This document shows, in pieces, positions 1 to 10,629 of a stretch of 61,664 bases of DNA (positions are counted from its first letter, which is position 1; each line of letters begins with the position of its first letter). A program made the translations under genes and the position numbers. The DNA comes from Ophiothrix spiculata (Eukaryota; Echinodermata; Ophiuroidea; Amphilepidida; Ophiotrichidae). Below the pieces are notes generated by a model. The model did not search any database, had not been told where the DNA came from, and was given only the letters and a program-made list of their open reading frames with translations. The stretch lies in the NCBI GenBank assembly GCA_000969725.1, contig JXSR01S007429.1, one strand, 5' to 3'.

Positions 1-166
1 CCTGAATTACAGTGTATTTATTCTTGCTTTGCTTTTAGCTCGAACCCGAAAGGTTAATTCTGACCTTGATCCTCGTTTTGGGTCGTAACACACTAAAACT
101 TGAGTTTTTCTTTTCCCAGCTAATTTCTTAGATAATTATATTCCAAAGACGTGATTGAAATTGCAA

Positions 167-804
167 CTACTTTTGAATGAAACATTTTTTCAACGATAAC
201 CATTTTTTTGAGGTTGTACATATGGATACTTGCATATTCATATAAATACAGACAGTACTAATCTGCTTCCATTTCATGATCACTGGTAGCTTTCTTCGTC
301 TCCCGTCACTTCCTCCTCCATCTGAACTATACCACGCGTCTGTGATGTCCTCATCCTTGTTTTCCCACTCATCATTACATTTGCACATGTCTATATACCT
401 GATGCCATTTTTCAAACGTGAGTATCAACCTGAACAACCACAAAAAGCCATCTCAAGAACTGCCTTTGGTGCTGTTGTTGAGATGTTCAATCAACAATGA
501 GCTCTCCCTGTGATAATTTTCAGCCTTGGTCATCTGGTACAACAGTAACGGGTTAGTGTTTGAGAGTGTTGATCCAAATGGCACATTGATAGTTTGCTCA
601 GTAGATGTGTTTCTGTAGGCACCCGTACTTGGCGGTAGACCATGGGACTGGAGATTTATCAATGTTGAATATTTCAAACGCCTTCTGTTTTCCTTTGCCA
701 GTACAAACACTAGTGGACTCACACCCCGTTAGGCGTACATGCTGGGTAAGGCCTTGCATACGTTGTGCCCAAGGAGTGATGCTAGTGAAGGAACGTCTAT
801 CCAT
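167..804 (-). pseudogene. Decayed cysteine-rich multicopy protein (C-terminal part)
   Basis: Read on the minus strand, 804 to 598 encodes a stretch with LTGCESTSVCTGKGKQKAFE. This resembles the 'GCDTTS...GKGK..A' motif that I recall from a large family of uncharacterised, many-copy invertebrate proteins. Farther along, about 460 to 330 encodes PKAVLEMAFCGC and then MCKCNDEWENKDED, which fits the CxC-type cysteine-rich tail that ends such proteins. Both motifs lie in the expected order, motif first and CxC tail last. The reading frame is broken in several places and the N-terminal part is not seen, so I call it a relic. The function of the family is unknown to me. Family recognition is from memory and not from a search. 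Confidence 0.55.
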
Positions 805-915
805 ATTACATGCTTCTCAGTTGCACTCTGCAGGTAGAAGTAGGCATTTATTGGCATTGATGGTATATGGTAAGAACTTCTACGTCTGTGTCTAATGACT
901 TCATTATAAAGCATC

Positions 916-1185
916 TGTGATCTGAATCAGATGCATGCTTATCATGTAGGAACATCCTTAAAGAGCACCATCACTACCAGGACTTGTACATCCGAAGAAT
1001 GGATATAAATGCAGGATTCCGTCCCACTAGTATAAATAGGTACTGTCTGCCCTTTAATGTCTTAGAGTACACATCTTTCTTCTACTCTTGCTGCAATAAT
1101 TTAATAAACTAGTGTCTCCTTATTTCCTCAATTGGGTAGAAATTTAATCCCCTGATTGGAGGTTTTACGATCTCCTTTTGTCACA
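916..1185 (+). repeat. Possible solo LTR fossil
   Basis: The stretch begins TG and ends CA. It holds a TATAAATA box at 1031-1038 and an AATAAA signal at 1103-1108 in the usual order for an LTR. I see no target-site duplication, no partner LTR and no internal retroelement genes in the window, so the call is weak. It could equally be the promoter and 3' end of an unrelated transcript. Confidence 0.25.
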
Positions 1186-1189
1186 ACCA

Positions 1190-1790
1190 TGACAAGACAA
1201 AGTCGACCAGGGAAGCTATTCCAATACACTCAAGGATATTGTGGGGGAGATGTCCAACTACAAATCATATTTGTGTTCAATTTCAGATTTTGGTCCATGT
1301 AAATTTTGGCTTTTTTATGGTAACACTTGCTTAAAACCCACTTGAAGTGTTGATTTTTTTGCCTGATATATATAGTTTTGTTTTCAAACACTATCTTAAG
1401 AGTCGTTGTATTTCCAAATCGTAGCGTGGAACAATTTTTAAAGGTCGGATTTCATGTAAAAATGTAAAAAATGTCATTTTTCGGACAAATTATCCAAATA
1501 TTTAGTTGCGCAACTAAATTGTTGGCCAAAAATCTACTATTATGTTAGGACGTAAACAAATAAGTAAACAGTGAAAGGAAACATGCGTTTTTACCTCGAA
1601 AATGACAAAATTTGAATATCTTATTTTTTATTTATTCATTTTCAAAAATCAGACCAAACTATTGTTTTTGACCAAAAAATGCTCCAAAACAATGTTTCAC
1701 TTCATATTTTCTTGGGTAACAAGAAGAGGAATATATAAGGATATTTTTGAGTCAAAAATGTTTCGAAAATTACACTCAATCAACACAGAG
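1190..1790. other. Unannotated AT-rich stretch
   Basis: I see no gene, RNA or terminal-repeat element here. It precedes the promoter region shared with the other tandem copies, whose similarity starts near 1790. Confidence 0.5.
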
Positions 1791-2236
1791 TGGTTAAGAA
1801 AAGATAAACATGTGACATTTGTGTGGAGTTGAATATTTCTCGGATTCTTACCTCGGTATATCCAGTCTGGGTATATCTGTTGCAACATTTGTAACATTAA
1901 TAGTGTCATGCTTAATACAGGTGCAATTGAACATGTTGTGGAATATTTGCTGGGATGTTATTTTGACAAGTTTGATGGGTTTTTTTTACAGAACTGTTAC
2001 CCTCACAAAAAGCACCGAGGCGAAATAATGAAAGGATGCACTTTCCTTGTTTCGGAATCAAGTTCATTAAAATTCTGAGCAACAATTTTCGAGTGTTAAG
2101 TGGTAGATTAAATATGCATACCAACTAAAATATTTTATATGAAAATGTTGATATATTTGAAAATCTGACTTATAGGATATATCTTTTTAGGGCATCAACG
2201 GATTCAGCACTGTAAAAACTCCGACAAAATTACGTA
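1790..2236 (+). promoter_or_regulatory. Promoter region of gene copy A with TATA-like box and initiator
   Basis: The core is ATATATC at about 2178-2184 and the initiator-like TCAGCACTG near 2205, about 29 bases apart. The ATG follows about 30 bases after the presumed start site. The same two elements, at the same spacing, precede the paralogous exon at 27003. The distal part (1790-1920, with 'CTTGGATTCTTA'-like and 'ATATCTGTTGCAA'-like segments) recurs near 11466-11588 and 26469-26610. A TATA box at about -30 with an initiator is standard for tightly regulated animal promoters. No transcript evidence is available here. Confidence 0.6.
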
Positions 2237-2321
2237 ATGGGTGCATTTATTGTTTTGAATAGTATATTTTTCTGGAAATATCTTGGAATAATCGTTGTAA
2301 TATTTGGCTGCAATCAACACG
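2237..2321 (+). CDS. First coding exon (signal peptide) of tandem gene copy A
   Basis: The 85-base exon starts at ATGGGTGC and runs 28 codons plus one base into the donor CACG|GTAAGTTTT, so the following intron is phase 1. The peptide begins MGA, carries FWKYLGI, then a run of Ile/Val/Phe, and ends CNQH. That is a short N-terminal region, a hydrophobic core and a polar end, as in a cleavable signal peptide. Its paralogue at 27003-27087 has the same length, no indels and the same donor; 14 of 28 codons differ, and most changes keep hydrophobic character. A phase-1 intron after the leader is typical of secreted and Ig- or EGF-type proteins. I do not recognise the gene. The remaining exons are unproven; one candidate lies at 8261. 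Confidence 0.6.
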
Positions 2322-2391
2322 GTAAGTTTTACACTATTTCCGATCTATTATTGTTTGTCTATAACAAAACCTAGTTATATCGTTTAAGTTA

Positions 2392-2753
2392 GGGTCAAAT
2401 TATAGTTCTTTTTGATCTACCAAATATTTTGTGCAACAACTCTTTGTTATCTTATAATCTAACATATAACTCCAATGAATCATCTAATCAAAAACGGATA
2501 CCTAGTGTTGTAAATCACCAAACATTTTTACCAAATAGGGCCAAATTATATTCCTTTTTGAGGAATTACACAAAGACTTGCTACACAAATTATTTGGTAG
2601 CTCAAAAAGGACTATAATTTGGCCCGTACTCCTCACATGTGGTGTATTGATTTTTCATCACGAAGCCTTAGTAAGTATTAGGAAATACATTGGAAGATTA
2701 TAAGATAACAAAGACTTGTTGCACCAAATATTTGGTAGCCCATAGTTTGACTC
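2392..2753. mobile_element. Harbinger-like MITE with a nested relative
   Basis: It is flanked by TTA on both sides (2389-2391 and 2754-2756), the 3-base target duplication of PIF/Harbinger elements. The ends are inverted repeats (GGGTCAAATTATAG on the left, with a matching right end), and the similarity runs about 75 bases inward. Inside, 2538-2625 is a second hairpin with the same GGGCCAAATTATA..CCTTTTTGAG arms, so a related element sits within it or the centre was rearranged. There is no transposase, so it is non-autonomous. Superfamily is inferred from the TSD. Confidence 0.6.
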
Positions 2754-2757
2754 TTAA

Positions 2758-3068
2758 AGGAGCTTGGTCTGATTTTGCAAAACTGAGTTTTCAGGGTCAT
2801 ATGAAAGATGACCAATAGAGAAGTTCAAGTTTCAAATTTCAGCTGAATCGGTCAAACCGTTTTGATTTTATGGGCGATTTTGTAATTTAGAGCCGTCTAT
2901 ACGTTACTGTATAAAATTAGTTATGGCTACCATAATTAGACACATTTTCGTTTGTAACTCCAGAACGGAACATAACTCAACCGAGAAATTTCACATGGAT
3001 TATGAGAAAAATATCAGCAATATTTTGGTAACAAAATCTCAAAACGTTTGAAAAAAAGTTGATTTTCT
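2758..3068. mobile_element. TTAA-flanked MITE copy, right end missing
   Basis: The left end is TTAA followed by AGGAGCTTGGTC. The body matches, in reverse orientation, the complete element at 9578-9888 over about 300 bases (for example TCATATGAAAGATGA and CTATACGTTACT). The other terminal repeat is not seen, so this copy is truncated. It abuts the Harbinger-like element directly. Confidence 0.6.
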
Positions 3069-3069
3069 A

Positions 3070-4428
3070 AACGCTTAATTTTCGAAAGTAGCTTATTTTT
3101 GGATGCATTGTACATCTTGGATTTTTAATATAAATATTTGAAATGCTAAACACATAAAGATAACCATTTTTTTCTAAGAGCGTGGAAACACACATCATAT
3201 TATCATCACTATTTTCTTATTATTGGTTATATTTGATAATAAAAAGTTACAAAATAAGACATATCAAATTATGTGTGTCACTGAGAAATGTGATACTTGC
3301 TTAAAGTAGTGAAAGTATACATAGTGTATGAACGATTTAAAATGTTTGCCAGCATATGACCTTTTTGATATGTAAACCATCATCCCATCTATGTAGTTTT
3401 ATGTTTATTAATACTATATGTGGGTGCTCCGATGAAAGTAGTCAAGAATTGCGATTTTCAAAATTCAGTTTATTAAATATTTCAATTCTTGATATTCTCA
3501 GTTTTAAAATGAAAATAATCATAATGTATCATACTTTCTTTTTTTCTTTTTCATAAAGAGATCAATCTATGCGACCTTGTAAGACGATTAAAAAATCTAA
3601 AGAATCGTCAAAAATTAACTGTAAAGTAAATGAACTCTGCACAAATTTGAGCATTGAATCAGTCTGCAGAAAGTATCAATGTAAATTCGGTGTTTTGGAT
3701 TTAAACATTTCTCCAAACACTAACTTCGCTATGTTTGAAGCATAAATGTTTCTTTGCAAAACTTGACGCATTATCATATTCAATAGAAAAGATAAGAATC
3801 CTAGAATATTTACATTCATGCGTATGAATGGTTGCATTTCAAGTTGTATGTTTCAGTTTCTAACACTAATCTAAACACTATTGTGTCAACACTTTCTAAA
3901 CATATATAATACCTTAACACATTCTAAACATTAGACTCTTCAACATTACAATTTATACTTGGTTCCTATTGATATATGTGACAGAGTCATGCATGTTTAG
4001 GTTATAAACATGTTTTGCACCCTGAACACTAGTTTGTCCATACTTTCTAAACACCTAATTTACAGTGTAACGCCTGAGACGTTACCAGGAAAACACAATT
4101 GTTTCTGGTTAAGAAATACACTAGAACATGGCACACACAATATCAATACTACACGTATAGGCAATATTTTACATGTGAATCTAAAATTATTCGATAATCA
4201 TCATTATAATCTCCAATCATTTTCAAAAAGTTGAAAAATTATTCCATTATTTTAATCGAACCCAATCTTAACGCAAGTTGTACAGAAAGTATTGAGTATT
4301 TTGATACAAAAATGTTAAAAATTTCAAGTTACGATACCTTGCCCAAATTTTACCGATAGCAGATGCAATTTCCAAAAAATTACAAAATTTGATTTTTTAA
4401 CCATTTTTCACTTCAGTAGTTGTTTTCT
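3070..4428. other. Intronic or intergenic AT-rich DNA of copy A
   Basis: I see no convincing exon or element. The stretch 3700-4080 is rich in irregular TAAACA/CTAAACAC words without a fixed period. Confidence 0.5.
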
Positions 4429-4683
4429 CGAAGTCAAGGCCTTAACGCAATTGTCTTGCAGAAACATATTGAGTTGTGGTTCAAAGATAGATGTAGTATG
4501 GTGTATTGAATGATGCAAAAAATTGCGTCAGGGCTTCTATCATTATAAAGAATACTTCAAAGAAGGTAGTTATGCGTTTCTCCTAATATTTTTGCGTCAT
4601 GACTCACAATACATTTTGTCATGATTCTTGCGTCAAAGCCTTCCGAATGTCGGAAGATATTCCGTCATAAATTGGGAACAAGG
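4429..4683. mobile_element. Degraded MITE related to the one at 56753
   Basis: It aligns along its whole length with 56753-57042, sharing the inner arms CTTAACGCAA / TTGCGTCAA, the word AAAGAAGGTAGTTATGCGTTT (in part) and the right end GTCATAAATTGGGAAC. The left outer arm is lost. There is no coding capacity. Confidence 0.6.
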
Positions 4684-4749
4684 CCTTAGCAGATATCCGT
4701 CTAAATGATGGCCACATCGTGTAGATTTGCTATGATGCCATTTAGAGTA

Positions 4750-5030
4750 TTTGTGTAATAAACATAGGATTACTTTTTTAAACTACTGATATTCGTTAAG
4801 ATTGTTCTATGGATTTATTCTCTTAATATTTTTGAAGCCGTTGTTTCTTAAGATCACAATATCATATCTCAAGCTGTCTCGCTAAAATCCATCTTTTTTA
4901 TTATGTGTTATGGCAGCCCAGGATGCAAACAATATTGATGTAGACCGACACATATTTACACTATGAAAATATGAAAACATTGGCAAAGATATATGTTTAT
5001 CTTTCTGTCAATGATAATCATTTACTGTAT
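4750..5030. other. Segment shared with copy B
   Basis: The stretch around 4805-4850, including TTTTTGAAGCCG and TTTCTTA, matches 12825-12865, where TTATTTGAAGCCGCAGCTTC is seen. It supports A and B being copies of one ancestral block. No exon is apparent. Confidence 0.4.
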
Positions 5031-5033
5031 AAG

Positions 5034-5240
5034 TGGTATTTTTCGCGCTACATTTATTTTCGCACTTTTCGCGCATAATGGGATTAGCGCGAAAATAAAT
5101 GCACCGCGAAAATTAATGTGTATTTGTTGCAAATGAAATTTCACAGTCGGCCAATGTTCATATGCGCGAAAATAAAAACGGGCGAAATGGTCCAAAATTG
5201 GCTGAGCGCGAAATTTACTGAGCGCGAAAGAAGCTGGATA
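5034..5240. mobile_element. GCGAAA-rich MITE-like repeat
   Basis: It is a compact stretch with many CGCGAAA / TTTCGCG words in both orientations. Weak outer inverted ends are GGTA...CGCGCT on the left and AGCGCGAAAG...TACC on the right. Repeats with GCGAAAATAAATGC words are common in marine invertebrate genomes. No clear target duplication is visible. Confidence 0.45.
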
Positions 5241-5505
5241 CCATTAGGTTTACGTAGATAAAATCTGAAACGAAAGTACTTGAGTTTCTGCTTCACATTA
5301 TAAAATATAAACAATGTATTAATAACTGTGGTAGCGCATATTAAATCTCAGTTTCATAATGTCTGCATTTAATTGTGCTATTAAAAGGATTGTTCATTAC
5401 TTAACTAGGTTATGTCGTTAATTAGACTGAAACATATGTTTCCAATTGAAAAACAAAATGAAAGAAAGGTAAATTTAAAGGGTAATGGGGACGGCCTAAA
5501 TTAGT

Positions 5506-5640
5506 GATGCACCGAAAAGCCTTTTTTAACCGATACCGATTACCGATTATGTGATAAAATTATAGGACGATACCGATACCGATTAATTATATCACCCGCA
5601 AGTATGTTACCTTCCCAGCATTGAAGAATACCGGTACCCA
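5506..5640 (+). mobile_element. hAT-like terminal fragment
   Basis: TAGTGATGCACCGA followed by repeated ACCGATACCGATTA is the usual look of a hAT terminus. The opposite end was not found, so this is a fragment. Confidence 0.45.
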
Positions 5641-5839
5641 TTTTACATCTATGTCGAGAGGTGCGTATCAGGGTAAGTATTTCTCTCAAGGACACCACAT
5701 ACGCCAGTTGATCATGTGATAAATCGCGGGTAACGAAAATTGACTACAAATTTAATATTATATACCGGGAAAGGGTGGCATGACAATGTCTCCTATGGTG
5801 CGCGCATGTTACTAGCTTTGTTCTTGGTTTATTATAGAG

Positions 5840-6140
5840 AATGAAACATGACTGTACTTTTTAGAAAACTCTCAAAATATAGCATTAACAGTAATATTTA
5901 GTACCCAGAGTGAATGACATTTACATAGAGCATAGAACATTTTTATGAGATATTTTGTATTAAACTTCTCGAACCAGGTGGAAATTGAGAGAATTACCGA
6001 GACAGAGAGACACCTGAAAGCCATCAACCGCGAATATTTCATGTTTTAAAGTGTTAATTAATTTAGGTTTGTTGACTTCTGATTGGCTGTTTTTGAGTCT
6101 GGTATCGAGATACATTTACATTATAATTTCTGTATTTACT
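5840..6140 (+). repeat. Repeated module with coding-like patch (copy 1 of 3)
   Basis: It shares the words CATAGAGCATA, ATTAAACTTmTCGAASCAG and CAACCGCGA with 15120-15300 and 15965-16200. After the AG at 5976-5977 there is an open frame, 5978-6049, that reads VEIERITETERHLKAINRE and ends four codons later. Its base content differs from the surrounding DNA. In the copy at 16061 an open frame also covers AACCGCGA in the same phase, but the phase relative to the shared AG differs between the copies. It may be a decayed exon or part of a repeat; I cannot decide. Confidence 0.35.
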
Positions 6141-6287
6141 TTTGGCAATCATACATCCCAAACGAACCGTATATGCAGCAAACTTCATTTTGCGCTACAG
6201 GTTAAAATACGTGTCAAGGTTGTTATTTGCCGAAATTGATTTTTTTGACAGATTCACAATTCTTGTGCTTACTTCAAAACAAAAGCA
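6141..6287 (+). mobile_element. Family C MITE, left part, split by an insertion
   Basis: It matches the left third of the TA-flanked family at 37946-38374 (CATCCCAAACGAACC, TTTGCGCTACAGGT, TTTTTGACAGATT). The family sequence resumes for about 50 bases after 6886, so the 599-base repeat landed inside it. Confidence 0.6.
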
Positions 6288-6886
6288 GGCTCATTCCAGT
6301 GAAAATAAAACCTTTTTTGACTTCAAGCAAAAAATAAACTTTTTTATTCGACCACGTAAGCACGTTTTTTCAGTCTTACGTTTGTTACTTGGTACGTGAA
6401 AAGTATTTCCCAATCAGACATTGTAAAGTTTTTCTATCCGTGCATGAATGAGCACATGTTTTAGTTAAAAAATGTCACAAACATTACCAAAAAGTACACA
6501 AAAATGTCACAAACGTTATCAAACAAAAAGTGCATTTAAAGAAATTCTTACGATTGAATTTCCTACCACTTTCATAAAATATTTGTAAATATGTTACCCA
6601 TCATCTGTGAAAACCGCAATAAAAAATTCGCTAACAGGTCAGAGAATTTTTACTTTGAAGTCATTTGGAGCAAAAAAAAACATTTCCGTGCGATGTCACA
6701 AACGTCACCGAACGTTACATGAAGTTTATTCAGTATTTTGTCAATTAATTGAATTTTTAAACACCTACATGTCTCGATCTCACCAGTGAGCACCATTATC
6801 AACAACAAACTCGTTGATATAATGTTTATGATGGGCTCTATGATCATTTAAAAGTGACATTTTTCAATTTTTCGGTCACAAACGTG
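6288..6886 (+). mobile_element. 599-base interspersed repeat 'R', copy 1
   Basis: It is one of three copies in the window (also 10062-10629 reversed and 13965-14566). It begins GGCTCATTCCAGTGAAAA and ends TTTTCGGTCACAAACGT. The flanks carry AGCA on both sides (6284-6287 and 6887-6890). The related unoccupied family C sequence has a single AGCA there, which supports a 4-base target duplication. No terminal inverted repeats and no long reading frame are seen. It holds several irregularly spaced GTCACAAACGTTACC-type words. The class is unknown. Confidence 0.6.
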
Positions 6887-6889
6887 AGC

Positions 6890-7458
6890 AAAGTTCCATT
6901 TAAAAAATGAAAATAATATGCAATGTTACAATATAAAAATGTGTAAAAGGATATCACTTCAAAATATTTCACAACAGATATAAATACACTTAAGAGACAA
7001 ATAACAAAGCTTCATAACTCAATAAAATGCACATTTTAAACCTTGATAAGATACTAGTAAGTAATGGGACCATTTTAAAAGTCATGAAGTGCTTTGTCGA
7101 ATTTTAGAAACAACGAAACTGTGGCAAAGGGGTCGGCCATGATACACAAGTCTTGAAGGAGAATAGGATTAGTCCGCTCATAATTTGGGGCCCAAGAAAA
7201 ATAGGTTACATGTATGTATTCCCAAATCATTTCACAAAAATAAAATGTAATTTACGCTCATGCAGGACACTTACTTTCTATTACTATATTAACACGTTTC
7301 TTATGTTATTTTCCACTTAAAGAGGAATTATACGATATTTATTATAGCAATCAGTGACAAGAAAAAAGTTGAAGTGCTCGTTAGTCTGATTATTTGTTTA
7401 CTTGTTTCTATACGCTATAAATCTTGTAGTACGGTATACATTAAGCATTAGATTGGTA
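6890..7458. other. Unannotated stretch
   Basis: After about 50 bases of family C remnant I see no gene or repeat structure here. Confidence 0.4.
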
Positions 7459-7749
7459 CCTGGTCACATAACCTTTCGGCGAAGTTACGATGTGTTTATG
7501 GCGTCATACCGGGTGAATTCAGCTGACACCGACCGGACACCAACCGGTGTCCGGACGGAGTCCGGCCGGTGTCCGTGAGCCGTAGAGACGCCGGAAGCAT
7601 GCCGCAAAAATTCAATTCTGAGTTAAAACCTTGCGGCTTGTAAATGTCTTCAGTTCTGGTCAATAACGTAAGAGCTCGCAAGCATACCGGCGTTGCGGCT
7701 TCCTGCGGATTACCAGACCCGATCGGCGACCGGTGGTTACGTGACCAGG
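7459..7749. mobile_element. GC-rich inverted-repeat element
   Basis: The ends are CCTGGTCACATAACC and its near-perfect inverse GGTTACGTGACCAGG. Between them lies a GC-rich core, unlike the surrounding AT-rich DNA, with repeated CCGGACACC / GGTGTCCGG words in both orientations (7527-7577). No target duplication is clear. It is probably a non-autonomous DNA transposon. Confidence 0.5.
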
Positions 7750-7977
7750 GTGTTACGCATATATAAGATACTATGATTGCTTACTTTATACTTCATTATA
7801 TTCAATACTTGACTTTATCAAAAGAGTAGGTTATCAGACATTTCTCCCCAGTTGTCAAAAACAATAAACCTCCCAAAATATCAATAAATGTATACGTTGC
7901 TGCATGTCTACATCAATCCCGTTTAGTTAGAGTACACAACAAGTTTGTTTTGATTTAATTACATCACAATATTGAAT

Positions 7978-8147
7978 AGACCACTTTCTTGTGTCCCATA
8001 ATTCATCTTGAAAGTACCGCAAATACGGGATCTTGTGACATAATTCTGCTCGGTCTACCACATTAGAAGTTCTGCGCATTGCGCACAACTCGACTGCGCA
8101 ATTTGCGGTACTTTCAAGATGCATTATGGGACACACGAAAGTCGTCT
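7978..8147. mobile_element. MITE with AGACCACTTTC ends, copy 1
   Basis: The inverted ends are about 40 bases long, AGACCACTTTCTTGTGTCCC and its inverse on the right. ATTGAAT flanks both sides (7971-7977 and 8148-8154), giving a 7- or 8-base target duplication. A second copy is at 50083-50310. No coding capacity. Confidence 0.65.
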
Positions 8148-8260
8148 ATTGAATTTACACTCAACAAGACTTCAAGGAAAATATGCTTCACCATATTTTC
8201 ACGTTCTGCAAATAGCAGCAGTTTTCATAAAATCTTTTCTAAATAGATTATTTGCTTCAG

Positions 8261-8741
8261 AACCGTTCGATGAAGGATGTGAAAAATGCACCCGGGGGGG
8301 GGGGCACTCAAGTATAATGCTGCAGGCATAGCGTGACCAAGAAAAGGTGAATTAGGGTTGCTTTTGAGGGCAAAAGGGTGTATCAGGTGACACCTTTTAG
8401 TGTATCAAAAACAGCCATTTTATAGCTAATTTTCAAGAAATAGGGTACTTTTTCAAACCCAAGTGTTAAAACGGTAATGGTAAATTCCCAATTTAGGGTG
8501 TGAACGGGTGAAAAAGGGTATATTTTGGCTTCAGAAACAATCACCCTTCAGGGGGTGTTTTGAAAAAATGTGGTCACGCTATGCTTACAACATTATACTT
8601 GAGTGGTCCCCCCGGGAATGCACCCTGTTAGACGTTTTATTGTATGTGTCAATCGGTTTCTGCTGTTCATGTAACATATATTGTATCGCCATATTTGAAA
8701 GATTATTTAAGGCATTAACCACGATCATCAACACCTACTGA
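8261..8741 (+). pseudogene. Candidate downstream exon of copy A, interrupted by a MITE
   Basis: TTTGCTTCAG at 8251-8260 could be a splice acceptor. With a phase-1 join to the signal-peptide exon the next residues are EPFDEGCEKC. The transposon at 8294-8616 interrupts it, and the same frame stays open beyond it to a stop at 8739-8741. The region 8171-8260 matches 28250-28334, and the frame shares CI..F.R....L with the counterpart at 28335. The six cysteines here are not shared by that counterpart. This is a hypothesis from two aligned paralogous blocks. Confidence 0.25.
8294..8616. mobile_element. Poly-G-ended MULE-like MITE, copy 1
   Basis: AATGCACCC flanks it on both sides (8285-8293 and 8617-8625), a 9-base target duplication as in Mutator-type elements. 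The inverted ends are GGGGGGCACTCAAGTATAATG..CATAGCGTGACCA and the inverse on the right, about 45 bases. Relatives are the dimer at 47234-47808 and, more distantly, 33059-33772. No transposase. Confidence 0.65.
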
Positions 8742-8945
8742 TTTTATTGTTTTTTAGAAAGTTCTTCCAACTACTAACTAGTATCCATAACCATTCTTGT
8801 TGAACTTGAACATTTATAGTAGAACAGACAATTATTGTTTGTGCTTTGAATTTCTCATTCTCCGGAGAATGAGAAATTTAGTGATAGTGTTTCTAGAAAC
8901 AAATTACTAAACTCTTAAAAGTTAAACTTCTTTGTTACTAACAAT

Positions 8946-9359
8946 TAAGGTTTCTGTCGAGACCGTTTTTTCATCTCGGCATATCGTAATAATTTGTTGT
9001 CGACGTCGACATAAAGTTGATATTAAAGAGGGGTTTTTTTTGCGGGAAAAACGAAAATATTTGGATTAGCTTAATGACCCGTTTTAGACGTAGATTAATA
9101 TGTGCTATAGTTCTTTCTGCGTACAACAATATGGTTGGTGTAAAATTGATATTTTTTAACATTGTTGTTGTGAACCAACTTTAAAAACGGTTATAAGTGA
9201 CGAACAACTAATAAGTATTAAATTATTTATGCAACACTTTTAAGCTCATTACTGCTAAAAACAGCAATAATTTGCCCAGTTTTGTCGACAAATGAGATTT
9301 TATGTCGATATGTCGAGATATGCTTTATGTCGACATAAGGCATGTCGACAGAAACCTTA
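8946..9359. mobile_element. hAT-like MITE
   Basis: CTAACAAT flanks both ends (8938-8945 and 9360-9367), an exact 8-base target duplication. The ends are TAAGGTTTCTGTCGA and its perfect inverse. The right subterminal region has repeated TATGTCGACAT-type palindromes. The 8-base TSD and the YARNG-type terminus fit hAT. It is 414 bases long and non-coding. Confidence 0.75.
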
Positions 9360-9577
9360 CTAACAATATGTCTTAGTAAACAGATCATGTTGTTAAGTGT
9401 ATTTAACCTTCCAAAAGAATAATAAAGTTTACTTTTAAATCAACAGCAGTACATTTTGAATATCAAACTTTAGGAAAATAGAAACACTGCTGACAGAATC
9501 CTAAGAAATAAATTTTGCTGAAAATTGTTTTTTAGAGCAAGTAATATGATTTTGTTTGTTCGTTTTGATTCTATTAA

Positions 9578-9888
9578 AGGAGCATGGTCCGATTGCCTCA
9601 ACATTTTTTCAAACATTTTGAGATTTTGGTACCAAAATTTTGCTCACATGTTTCTCATTTCACGGCTGAGTTATGTTCGGTTTTGGAGATATAAATGAAA
9701 ATGTGTCTTATTATGGTAACCATAATTATTTTTACATAGTAACGTATAGGCGGCTCTGAAATACAAATTTGCACATAAAATCAAAACGATTTGACCGATT
9801 AAGCTGACATTTGAAATTTAGACCGTTTAAGCGTTCATCTTTCATATGACATTTAAAATTAAAATTTGAAAAATCTGACCAAGCTCCT
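9578..9888. mobile_element. TTAA-flanked MITE, complete copy
   Basis: TTAA is present on both sides (9574-9577 and 9889-9892). The ends are AGGAGCATGGTCCGATT and the inverse of AGGAGCTTGGTCAGATT. This fits the TTAA-targeting superfamilies piggyBac or Kolobok; I cannot tell which. An incomplete copy is at 2758-3068. The minus-strand open frame inside is only the repeat. Confidence 0.75.
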
Positions 9889-10061
9889 TTAAGGTCTTTC
9901 TTTGATTCAAATAAGTTTTCGGCCTTGCTTTTTAAACAATTTTGTATATATTTCATTGAAATCATTTTTTATACAGAGTATAAGAGTAATATCCTGTCCA
10001 GTACTTATGATAACCTTTCAGCTACATTCTTCATATATTTTTATTGGAGGATGCTAAAGTT

Positions 10062-10629
10062 AACGTTTGTGACCGAAAAAAAAAAAAAACACTTTTAAAT
10101 TGCCACAGTTTGTTGTTGATAATGGTGCTCACTGGTGGGATCAATATACATGTACGTGTTTAAAGATTAGATTAATTGCAAAAACACCCAACAACGTTCA
10201 TGTGACGTTCGGTAACGTTTGTGACATCGCACGGAAATGGTGTTTTGCTCCAAACGACTTCAAAGTAAAATTTCTCTGAGATACTAGCGAATTTTTGTGC
10301 TTTTCACAGATGATGGGTAACATATTTACAAATATTTCATAAACGTGATAGGAAATTCTATCGTCAGGATTTCTTTTCATGCTATGGTTTGTTAGGTAAC
10401 GTTTGTGACATTTTGATGCAACCTATTGGTAACGTTTGTGACATTTATGAATAAAAACATGTGCTCATTCATGCACATATAGAAAAAACTTTACAATATC
10501 TGATTAGAAAATACTTTTCACGTACCAAGTAACAAACGTATGACTGAAAAACCTGCTTATGTGGTCGAATAAAAAAGCTGATTTTTTGCTTGAAGTAAAA
10601 AAGAAGTCTCAATTTCACTGGAATGAGCC
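10062..10629 (-). mobile_element. Repeat 'R', copy 2 (reverse)
   Basis: It is the reverse complement of 6288-6886 with the same two termini and internal deletions. The GTAACGTTTGTGACAT words are retained. No target duplication is clear. Confidence 0.6.

Noticed and set aside
916-1185. Full retroelement
   Set aside because: Only an LTR-like stretch is seen, without partner, target duplication or internal genes; kept as a weak fossil call only.
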